A DNA stretch of 12,163 nt, taken from the NCBI GenBank assembly GCA_021443045.1, contig JABUUT010000017.1, forward strand, positions 26,161 to 38,323, read 5' to 3'. The stretch comes from Fibrobacteraceae bacterium. Lineage in GTDB: Bacteria > Fibrobacterota > Fibrobacteria > Fibrobacterales > Fibrobacteraceae. Position 1 is the stretch's first letter, and each line of letters starts with the position of its first letter. Shown here piece after piece: positions 5,892 to 12,163 of this stretch. The notes under the pieces were generated by a model. That model searched no databases, had not been told where the DNA came from, and saw only the letters and a program-made list of their open reading frames with translations. The translations under genes were made by a program, and so were the position numbers.

Positions 5892-7013
5892 CTAATTCTT
5901 TCCTAGAATTTCATCTCCGTCCTGGGCTTTTACCTCATCGTCACCTTCATACTCCTCCATGGATTTGCCTCCAGGAACAATGATAAGGCCCAAGGTAACC
6001 GGTTCTCCCTTTAAGTTCAAATAAGCTTCCAGATACAATGTTGTAGACAACCTAAGAATGCGAAGGTCCAGCATGGAACCACCCTTGTGAATGCTTTTGG
6101 GGTTCCGATTAAAGAAAAGAAATTTCTTGTTGATGTATTCAAAACGGTCCGCCTCGTAGTTGATCCTCCACTTGGAATCCCCATCGTTTTCTTGACGATA
6201 CAAACACTCGTCATGATCTATGTCACACTCAAAGCTGGCACTTTCCTGGTAGCGTTTATTCCACTCCCTGCTAAAGGAACAAGACTGAATGCGACCTGCC
6301 CCATTGCGATTTTTATTCAGCTGATCATTGATAACCACATAGTCCATCTTCTGTTTTTTTACCTGGTTGTACACATCCATTAATATGATGTAAGATTCGA
6401 TATCCTTGGGGCATTTACCGTCCAGATTCACCGACTCGTGGGCCTTCAAAAGTTTCTGCTGCAGTTCCAAATCAATGGCATCGGGAATTTCACTTTCCTT
6501 AATGGCATCAAGCACCTTCTTTGGGGGAATCACCACCACCTTGTCCCCCTTCTTAACGGCATAGCCTAACTGGTCTCGAACCTCGTCAAGGCACTGTTGC
6601 ACATGAATGTGCACATTGTTGGAAGCCCCGGAAACAAAGTCTACTCCAATGCGTAAATTCCATATTCCCGCATCACTATTGGTTCCCTTTTCAAATTCAC
6701 AAAAGGCATCTTCACGAATACCGTCTACAAAAACCACCTTAGCCTTAATGCGGGTTACCACTTCAAACTCCTTATCGAGAGTGGCCAAGCTCCAAAAATT
6801 CGGGTTAAGCCGCAGGAGCTCCGCAAAAGCCTTGTCACCATCAAGGGCCGGGAGCAACGAATCGTTTCGGGCATTTTTTTCTTGAAGGAGCTCCGAATAC
6901 TCCGTACTCACTTCCAAATTGTTCAAATTTTGGCGGGAGGCAGCAAAAGCCCCCGTCGAAAAAGACAGCATCGAAAAAACAACCAGTGCAATGCTAAAAA
7001 ATCTATGGCACAT
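5892..7013 (-). CDS. Unrecognised secreted six-cysteine protein
   Basis: I do not recognise a family for this 373-residue protein. It has a clear signal peptide (residues 1-24, FFSIALVVFSMLSFSTGAFA, cleavage after AFA). C2 is not a lipobox. The mature part carries six cysteines, at C105, C141, C201, C245, C263 and C270, an even number compatible with three disulfides in the periplasm or outside. An amphipathic charged region (about 40-65) precedes mixed alpha/beta sequence. Segments such as DKVVVIPPKKVLDAI (158-172) look globular. The C-terminus (about 350-373) is strongly acidic and probably disordered. It starts 3 nt after the metal permease stop with no separate ribosome site, so translation is probably coupled and it belongs to the upstream operon. 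A link to metal uptake is possible but is only contextual inference. Confidence 0.75.
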   Translation of the reverse strand: MCHRFFSIALVVFSMLSFSTGAFAASRQNLNNLEVSTEYSELLQEKNARNDSLLPALDGDKAFAELLRLNPNFWSLATLDKEFEVVTRIKAKVVFVDGIREDAFCEFEKGTNSDAGIWNLRIGVDFVSGASNNVHIHVQQCLDEVRDQLGYAVKKGDKVVVIPPKKVLDAIKESEIPDAIDLELQQKLLKAHESVNLDGKCPKDIESYIILMDVYNQVKKQKMDYVVINDQLNKNRNGAGRIQSCSFSREWNKRYQESASFECDIDHDECLYRQENDGDSKWRINYEADRFEYINKKFLFFNRNPKSIHKGGSMLDLRILRLSTTLYLEAYLNLKGEPVTLGLIIVPGGKSMEEYEGDDEVKAQDGDEILGKN

Positions 7014-7016
7014 AAC

Positions 7017-7823
7017 CTAAGCCCGACGGATTTTTTTTATTCCAAAGTTAATAAGGTAGAGAACCACGCCACAAGCAATAATAGTGGGGCCCACCACAAA
7101 ATTAAGTTGACAAGCTAACAGCAAACCAGCCAACACCAAAAATAGAGAAACCACTACAGATAAAGCCATCATCTGAATCAAATTTTTAGAATAACATTCT
7201 GCAATGTACCCAGGAATTGTCAGAAGAGCAATAACCAAAATAAGCCCTACCGCCTGTACCGCAAGCACAACAGTTAATGCAATTAAGGCAATTAAAATCA
7301 TGTAGTACAACAACACAGGAACGCCCCGAACCTTGGCAAATTCCGGGTCGTAAGAAATTGCCAAGAATTTTCGAAAACCCACACCTGTAGTCACAAGAAT
7401 AATGGCAAGCATGGCACCCATGTACCACAACAATTCACTAGGAACCGTAAGTAAACTACCAAACAAAAAACTCATCATGTCGCCACTGTAACCTGGAGTT
7501 AAATCAGTAAGTATTACACCGAGGGCCATACCTCCCGCCCAAATAACACCTATAAATGTGTCCGATTTTTTTCGGTCTTGAACCGTAAGCAAACCCATAA
7601 GCAAGGCACACAAAAGAGCAAAGCCCAATGAACCCAACATGGGAGAAAATCCAAAAAAGCAAGCCAACCCGATTCCGCCAAAAGAAGCGTGGGCAACGCC
7701 GCCCGAAAGAGCTGTAAGACGATTAACCACCACAAAAGTTCCCATAACACCACAAGCCACAGCCACAAGTACAGCCGCCACCAGGGCATTTTGCATAAAA
7801 TCTAATGACAAAAGTTCAAGCAT
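7017..7823 (-). CDS. Metal ABC transporter permease (ZnuB/MntB/TroC type, ABC-3)
   Basis: This 268-residue inner membrane protein has about eight hydrophobic helices and fits the ABC-3 permease family that imports Zn, Mn or Fe. Family signatures are the start MLELLSLDFMQNAL, the LSGGVAHASFGGIGL segment (39-53), the cytoplasmic coupling region YDPEFAKVRGVP (158-169), and AVGLILVIALLTIP (191-204). The ATG at 7823 matches the family start. A TTG at 7859 directly after the upstream stop is open but would add twelve residues that look unrelated to the family. No Shine-Dalgarno site is apparent. The metal cannot be told from the sequence. The ATPase and substrate-binding protein normally encoded alongside are missing from both sides, so they must lie elsewhere. 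Confidence 0.88.
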   Translation of the reverse strand: MLELLSLDFMQNALVAAVLVAVACGVMGTFVVVNRLTALSGGVAHASFGGIGLACFFGFSPMLGSLGFALLCALLMGLLTVQDRKKSDTFIGVIWAGGMALGVILTDLTPGYSGDMMSFLFGSLLTVPSELLWYMGAMLAIILVTTGVGFRKFLAISYDPEFAKVRGVPVLLYYMILIALIALTVVLAVQAVGLILVIALLTIPGYIAECYSKNLIQMMALSVVVSLFLVLAGLLLACQLNFVVGPTIIACGVVLYLINFGIKKIRRA

Positions 7824-7859
7824 ATTGTATAAAATAGAAAAATAAATTTTGAGAACCAA

Positions 7860-8555
7860 CTAAACTTGCATTTCCATTATATCCGGCAAGTCCATTAAGT
7901 GTTTTACATGATAATCAACCCAATCTGGAGCGTCTATATTGGGGTTCACCAAAATAGTGGTCCACCCAAGTTCATGGGCTGGGGTTAAATTTCTAAGGGA
8001 ATCTTCCACCATAATAATACTGCTATTGGGTAAAAGGCGAATTCCTTTGCCATAACAACAGACCAAAAATTCCTTTATCTTACAGTAGGCACTTTCATGG
8101 GGTTTCCCTACCCAATCCATCTGCTTTAAATCGAATATGTGCTCAATGCAGCTTCGAATGCCCATGGCAAGCATACCCGCTTCACTCCAATCACATCGTC
8201 CATTGGTAAACACCACACGCCTACCAAGAAGGCTCTGTAAAAGAGTAGCCTTTTGGGGAGATGGTTTAGGATAAACTAAAAATTCCGGCTGATGGATAAA
8301 ATCAAAAAAGTCATCTGGATCAATATGGTTTACCGCCATGAGCCCAGAAAGGGTGGTGCCATATAGTTGAAGGTACTCCTTGCGAATGGCGGTTGCATGT
8401 TCAAAAGAGCCTCCCACCGTTCTCTGTACATATTCGGCTATGCGATGATCCAAAGAGTTAAGCACACACCGTTCATCTTCACCATACAACGTAAGGTCGT
8501 AGTCAAATAGCCAAATATTATCTACAGAATTTTTCACCATGTTTTTTAAAACCAT
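7860..8555 (-). CDS. HAD-family phosphatase, pyrimidine 5'-nucleotidase type
   Basis: This is a 231-residue soluble HAD hydrolase with all four motifs. Motif I is FDYDLTLYG with nucleophile D18 and general acid/base D20. Motif II is VVFTNGR with T117. Motif III is the lysine K151 in GKPHES. Motif IV is IIMVEDSLRNL with E185 and D186. A helical cap is inserted between motifs I and II (about 30-105). The DYDLTLY, FTNG and EDSLRNL combination is typical of the SDT1/pyrimidine 5'-nucleotidase group, which dephosphorylates UMP/CMP or related monophosphates; the substrate is inference. The first ATG at 8555 lies 3 nt after the dgt stop. A second ATG at 8540 is possible. It is placed between dgt and the permease, with a 36-nt gap to the latter, in the same operon. 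Confidence 0.85.
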   Translation of the reverse strand: MVLKNMVKNSVDNIWLFDYDLTLYGEDERCVLNSLDHRIAEYVQRTVGGSFEHATAIRKEYLQLYGTTLSGLMAVNHIDPDDFFDFIHQPEFLVYPKPSPQKATLLQSLLGRRVVFTNGRCDWSEAGMLAMGIRSCIEHIFDLKQMDWVGKPHESAYCKIKEFLVCCYGKGIRLLPNSSIIMVEDSLRNLTPAHELGWTTILVNPNIDAPDWVDYHVKHLMDLPDIMEMQV

Positions 8556-8558
8556 ACT

Positions 8559-9863
8559 TTAGCCACTAGCAAGGCCACCAATTTGACGGGCCAAATAAGT
8601 AGCATAATTGTCGGTCATGCCGCTTACAAAGTCTACAACCTGATGGTAAGCCTCAGCTGTTGTTACACTTTGTCCAATTTTTGCTTGACCAATAAGGCGC
8701 ACAATGCGGTCGGCCCGGTATGAATTTTTTCCATTGAGGCGGTAATCGTAAACACCATTTATAAAAGCATCGAGAACCGTTCCAATAGTGGTATAGCTCC
8801 CCACTTCCAATTCCGTTTTTCGGCGGTCAGGGTAAATACGCTCTACCCCTAATTTTTTGGCAATGCGAATGCCTTCCATGGTATCAGAATGTGACAAAGA
8901 AATTAGTCCTTTGTCTAGTTCCCCATTCATAATTTTCTCGTAATTATTCACAAAAAGTACGGCCACATCATCTATCAAATTCTGAATGGCTAGGCCACGA
9001 ATACTGCTGAGGAAGTCTCTAAAGTTGTGGTGGTTTTCGGCGTAGGCCTTATCAATGTCAATATCAGGGCCACACAAATAACTAAACATGCCCCGCACAT
9101 CGCCAAAGGTAAGAATACCTAGCTCAATTGCATCTTCCACATCCAAAATAGAGTAGCAAATATCGTCGGCGGCTTCCATTAAGTAAACCAAAGGGTGCCG
9201 CACCCACTTGCCCCTTTCTATTTCGGGAAGCCCCAAAGTTTCGGCAACTTCTCTGTACAGGGAAACTTCTGTGCCAAACAGACTGGTTGGGGCTCCAAAT
9301 TGAGCCAGGCGAGGGTACTTAATCATAGCGCCAATGGTGGCATAGGTAAGGCGCATGCCTCCATCTAAAAAGTGGTATTCCAGTTTTTGTAAAATGCGAT
9401 GGCCCTGGGCATTGCCATCAAAATTTTCAAAGTCAGCCATTTCTTTATCAGAAAGCTCCCTGAGAGGTGCCGTTTCACGATTTTTACGGAACCATTCCCG
9501 AATGGCCGCTTCACCAGCATGGCCAAAAGGCGGGTTCCCAATATCGTGGGCAAGGCAAGCCGACTGGACAATCATGCCAAACTGGTATTCGCTTATACTC
9601 TTGGGCAAATGCTGCTTAATTAAATGATACACCGTAATGGCCAAGGAACGGCCCACGCTAGAAACTTCCAGACTGTGGGTTAGGCGGCTGTGAACATGGT
9701 CATTTACCGAAAAAGGATGTACCTGGGTTTTTCGCCCCAAGCGGCGAAAAGCGGTAGAAAAAACAATGCGATCGTAATCCCGATGAAAATCGGAACGGTT
9801 TGGATCCCTATCTGCGGGGTGGCCGTAACGAGTGGCCGATAAAAGAGTTTCCCATTGAAGCAT
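8559..9863 (-). CDS. dgt: dGTPase-family deoxynucleoside triphosphate triphosphohydrolase
   Basis: This 434-residue HD-domain enzyme cleaves dNTPs to deoxynucleoside and triphosphate in the cytoplasm. The N-terminal signature RSDFHRDYDRIVFSTAFRRL (23-42) leads into QVHP. Metal ligands are H63 (RLTHSLE), H106 and D107 (CLAHDIGNPPFGHAGE), and an aspartate in EAADDICYS (D233 or D234). Also typical are FDGNAQGHRILQKLE (148-162) and YDYRLNGKNSYRADRIVR (372-389). Nucleotide preference cannot be read from the sequence. The ATG at 9863 gives the usual family start, and the next in-frame ATG comes only at residue 97, after the essential N-terminus. As a result the gene overlaps the ccsA tail by 56 nt in another frame. 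No Shine-Dalgarno site is visible, so coupling with ccsA translation is plausible. Confidence 0.95.
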   Translation of the reverse strand: MLQWETLLSATRYGHPADRDPNRSDFHRDYDRIVFSTAFRRLGRKTQVHPFSVNDHVHSRLTHSLEVSSVGRSLAITVYHLIKQHLPKSISEYQFGMIVQSACLAHDIGNPPFGHAGEAAIREWFRKNRETAPLRELSDKEMADFENFDGNAQGHRILQKLEYHFLDGGMRLTYATIGAMIKYPRLAQFGAPTSLFGTEVSLYREVAETLGLPEIERGKWVRHPLVYLMEAADDICYSILDVEDAIELGILTFGDVRGMFSYLCGPDIDIDKAYAENHHNFRDFLSSIRGLAIQNLIDDVAVLFVNNYEKIMNGELDKGLISLSHSDTMEGIRIAKKLGVERIYPDRRKTELEVGSYTTIGTVLDAFINGVYDYRLNGKNSYRADRIVRLIGQAKIGQSVTTAEAYHQVVDFVSGMTDNYATYLARQIGGLASG

Positions 9864-11163
9864 GTTTAAAATTTAGGAAAATAATGAAAGCCCCATCAAC
9901 CAATACAAAAGAAGCAAGCCATATAAACGTGCCACTCTGAAAACCATAACTGTGAAGCCCAACCCCCAACAGATTTATACCAAACCAGCAAAGGAATGTA
10001 ACCATAATATTAAAGCAGTTAAAAAGGGCAAAACCTCGAATATCCACCAATCCCGAAGACTTTAGGTGCAACGCAAGCATTCCCCAGAGGCAAACAAAGA
10101 GGGCTCCACATTCCTTAATATCAAAGCCCCAAAAACGGCCCCACGCCACATCGGCCCACACGCCACCAAAAAGAGTTCCCAGCACCGTAAAAACACATCC
10201 AAACACAAGAGTTCCATACAGCAAACGACTCATAGAACCTATGTTGGCCTGGATTAGGCTACGGAAAAGAATTAGATGGGCCACCACCCCCGATAAAATC
10301 ATACCACAAAAGCCAAGGGCGATGGTAAACACATGAATTGTCAAGAACAGAGAGGAATTTAAAATCGAGGGAATGGTCTGAAAAGTATCTCCAGTTTCAA
10401 GACCAAACTTTTCAAAAAATAACATAACACAAAGCAAAAGAGCCACAGGCAAACGCAACGATTTTATTATAAAAGCAACTAGAGCTAATAAAAAACATAC
10501 AAAAAGGAGTATTTCATATAAATTAATCAACGGAACACAACCTTGAATATAGAACCGCAAGGCAATGGATATAAGAATTAAAAAAGTTAAAAAAGCAAAT
10601 AAAAAAGACTCTATTTTCTTAAACTTGTTCGTAAAACTTTTTACAGTCATCAATAAAAAAGATAAAGAGGCAAATATAAACCCCAACAAACAAAAATTTA
10701 CTTTGTGGTAAAAAACTTCCACAAATTCCTTACCTGTTGCTTTGGCTGGCACCACCTGCATATTTTCATATTCCAAAAGTACCTTATAAAGGTGCTTCAT
10801 TTCTTGTGTAGCCGGGTGGTTATCTTCCCGTGAAGCGTATATCTCTAAAAGAGAGCGAGCCCTATTTAATTCGCTGTAACTAACATAGCGCTTGTCTGTA
10901 GGTAAATTTAAAGCTGCGGCCACATCGGAGCGAACTACCTTAAAAAGGTTCCATTGAGCCGTTTCTTCAGGTTTTTCAAGAATATGGTTTACCGTTTTAG
11001 AAGCATGGGAAGTTTTTCCCAAAAAATCATCCATTAGGCTCCGAGCAAAGGAATCAAAGGGCTTTACCCGATTTTCGTGAAGCACGGGGAATGTGGGCTC
11101 ATAGGCAAACGAAGAAGCCACAAAGTACAGGAGAAACAACCCCACTTTAAGAATATTTCTCAT
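9808..11163 (-). CDS. ccsA: CcsA/ResC-type cytochrome c assembly protein
   Basis: This is the predicted 451-residue heme-handling subunit of the System II (Ccs/Res) cytochrome c synthetase in the inner membrane. Residues 1-20 look like a signal anchor or peptide. A periplasmic domain of about 130 residues follows, with LHENRVKPFDSFARSL at 28-43, a motif seen in CcsA parts of Bacteroidota-type fused synthetases. Helices begin at about 154. Conserved elements are RFYIQGCVPLINLYEILLF (203-221), the WWD heme loop WADVAWGRFWGFDIKE (336-351), H277 in a helix, and NLLGVGLHSYGF with H404. The WWD loop is a variant, with F and I at positions usually W and P. The ATG at 11163 follows an AAGGTG ribosome site and overlaps resB by 17 nt. 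The open frame to a GTG at 11214 has no such support. The tail runs 56 nt into dgt. Confidence 0.9.
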   Translation of the reverse strand: MRNILKVGLFLLYFVASSFAYEPTFPVLHENRVKPFDSFARSLMDDFLGKTSHASKTVNHILEKPEETAQWNLFKVVRSDVAAALNLPTDKRYVSYSELNRARSLLEIYASREDNHPATQEMKHLYKVLLEYENMQVVPAKATGKEFVEVFYHKVNFCLLGFIFASLSFLLMTVKSFTNKFKKIESFLFAFLTFLILISIALRFYIQGCVPLINLYEILLFVCFLLALVAFIIKSLRLPVALLLCVMLFFEKFGLETGDTFQTIPSILNSSLFLTIHVFTIALGFCGMILSGVVAHLILFRSLIQANIGSMSRLLYGTLVFGCVFTVLGTLFGGVWADVAWGRFWGFDIKECGALFVCLWGMLALHLKSSGLVDIRGFALFNCFNIMVTFLCWFGINLLGVGLHSYGFQSGTFIWLASFVLVDGAFIIFLNFKHASMGNSFIGHSLRPPRR

Positions 11164-12163
11164 GATGCACCTTTTTTTTTGCAAAAAACTTATTAATGTA
11201 AAAGCCCAAGGCACTCAACAAAAATAAAGCCATAAAAACATAGGGAACAAAAAACAGAGTGCACTTATTTAAATCAAAAAGAACAAGGGAAGCCGTGGAA
11301 CTCATTGGCATAAACCCCTTGTAATGGAGAGTATAATTTTTATACCGCAAGGGAGCCGAAGACCCCAAACGCAGGGAATCTATTGTAGACATGCCTTCTA
11401 TCACAATGTCGGCACCCCTTTCATCCATTGAATACACATGCACAGTAAAAGGTAAATTTGCAGAACGGTGGCTAAAATAGAGTTTGCTTCCGCCTTCTAA
11501 AATCCACGGTTGAGGCTCATCTAGCCCCAGCAATACAAAATCTTCACTCCCCCACCGTTTGTGTTTTGTTCTAAGAACTATGCCCGGAAAATTTTCCTCA
11601 TCCCCACCACTTTTACCACAACTAAAACCAGTGTATCCCGTTGCATTTTTCAATTCTCTACTATTTTCATCGGCATTTCGAGTGGGAATTCCATTTTTAC
11701 AAAATTCAAGAACAAAAAAATCATAATTCCCCAAAGAAAAAGAATCCCCCTTTTTTACACTTTTGTAGCCGTTTATAAAAAAAGTAAGGGAGTCGTCTAA
11801 TATCACCTCAAAATCATCCTGGGTAGAAACAAATTCCACCACAGAGCCACCAGTAGCCGAAACCAGACCATAACCTTCATATTCTTCGTAAAAACAATCC
11901 AACAGAAGACTTCCACCCAGCAACACTATTAAAGACAAATGAATGCCCCAAAGTCCAAAATTTTTAGGTATGCGGTACACAAGCGAAAATATCAAATGAA
12001 TGATGGACAAAAGTGATAAGGTTTTAAAAGCCGGAATAGGAACATACTCCAAAGCCCACACAAACCAGCAAGAAAAAAAACGTTCCCCCGAAGCAGCATC
12101 CCCAGAAACACCTTGGCTGAGAATACCCCAAAAAGTAATAACCAAAAAGGCCACCAGCAAAAC
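11147..12163 (-). CDS. resB: ResB/Ccs1-like cytochrome c biogenesis protein (5' partial)
   Basis: This is the partner of CcsA in System II, which holds apocytochrome and heme at the outer face of the inner membrane. The reading frame is open to the window edge. The only candidate start inside is a TTG at 12160 within a transmembrane helix, so the true start is probably outside and about 338 codons are seen. Visible elements are a first helix ending FWGILSQ, FFSCWFVWALEYVPIPAFKTL, a second helix, FGLWGIHLSLIVLLGGSLLL as the third, a periplasmic domain of about 200 residues, and a last helix TLFFVPYVFMALFLLSALGF before a basic tail. This fits ResB topology, although the sequence is divergent. 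It overlaps ccsA by 17 nt. Together the two genes imply a c-type cytochrome encoded elsewhere. Confidence 0.8.
   Translation of the reverse strand, partial: VLLVAFLVITFWGILSQGVSGDAASGERFFSCWFVWALEYVPIPAFKTLSLLSIIHLIFSLVYRIPKNFGLWGIHLSLIVLLGGSLLLDCFYEEYEGYGLVSATGGSVVEFVSTQDDFEVILDDSLTFFINGYKSVKKGDSFSLGNYDFFVLEFCKNGIPTRNADENSRELKNATGYTGFSCGKSGGDEENFPGIVLRTKHKRWGSEDFVLLGLDEPQPWILEGGSKLYFSHRSANLPFTVHVYSMDERGADIVIEGMSTIDSLRLGSSAPLRYKNYTLHYKGFMPMSSTASLVLFDLNKCTLFFVPYVFMALFLLSALGFYINKFFAKKKVHHEKYS

Noticed and set aside
4994..5983. Long plus-strand open frame of 329 codons antisense to the PDZ gene
   Set aside because: The opposite strand encodes a protein with a signal peptide, PDZ domain and ribosome site. 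The antisense translation is low-complexity, has no domain, and runs through the promoter spacer and into the next gene.
7824..7859. TTG start for the metal permease directly after the HAD stop
   Set aside because: The family N-terminus MLELLSL begins at the ATG at 7823.
7017..9863. Anti-phage nucleotide-depletion island built around the dGTPase
   Set aside because: dNTP-degrading enzymes do occur in defence, but here dgt sits in a compact operon with housekeeping genes and no mobile, sensor or effector neighbours. It has a normal full-length housekeeping form.
11164..11214. Upstream GTG start for CcsA
   Set aside because: The extension overlaps resB further and separates the signal-like segment from the N-terminus. 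The ATG at 11163 has a clear ribosome site.

Overview
The window is a dense, purely chromosomal-looking stretch in which all eleven recognisable genes lie on the minus strand, so transcription runs from high to low coordinates. LptD and a RodZ-like protein indicate a didermic, LPS-bearing, probably rod- or ovoid-shaped bacterium. A secreted protein with a type IX-secretion-like C-terminus, the hairpin-rich intergenic style and the general protein character suggest the Fibrobacter lineage (Fibrobacterota). That assignment is inference from gene content: there is no rRNA marker, and a Bacteroidota-like relative is not excluded.

Layout in transcription order. (1) 12163-9808: a System II cytochrome c maturation pair, resB (5' end cut by the window edge) and ccsA, overlapping by 17 nt. 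(2) 9863-7017: dgt (dNTP triphosphohydrolase, overlapping the ccsA tail by 56 nt), a HAD phosphatase of the pyrimidine 5'-nucleotidase type, and a ZnuB/MntB-type metal ABC permease with no ATPase or binding protein beside it. (3) 7013-5892: an unrecognised secreted protein with six cysteines in the mature part, starting 3 nt after the permease stop. Blocks 1-3 look like one continuous transcription unit, with gaps of at most about 36 nt or with overlaps.

(4) A credible sigma70-type promoter at 5813-5841 starts a separate gene, 5788-4979, for a secreted PDZ protein whose C-terminal beta domain resembles a T9SS/FlgD-like sorting module. It is followed by a 190-bp intergenic region with a 20-bp perfect direct repeat, nested inverted repeats and a strong intrinsic terminator. 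(5) 4791-116: lptD, maf, rodZ and hisB, with gaps of 2-40 nt, look like an envelope/cell-shape operon (LPS export, septum-associated nucleotide pyrophosphatase, MreB-linked morphogenesis) ending in a histidine biosynthesis gene. Bases 1-115 hold only a cluster of short hairpins downstream of hisB.

There are no tRNA, rRNA, IS, phage or CRISPR features. Apart from the final 115 bases and the 187-bp and 103-bp spacers there is almost no non-coding DNA, and no gene-free stretch exceeds 300 bases. I do not see a clear new multi-gene system. The best leads are the repeat/hairpin element between the PDZ gene and lptD, the unrecognised six-Cys secreted protein coupled to an orphan metal permease, and the PDZ plus sorting-domain protein.
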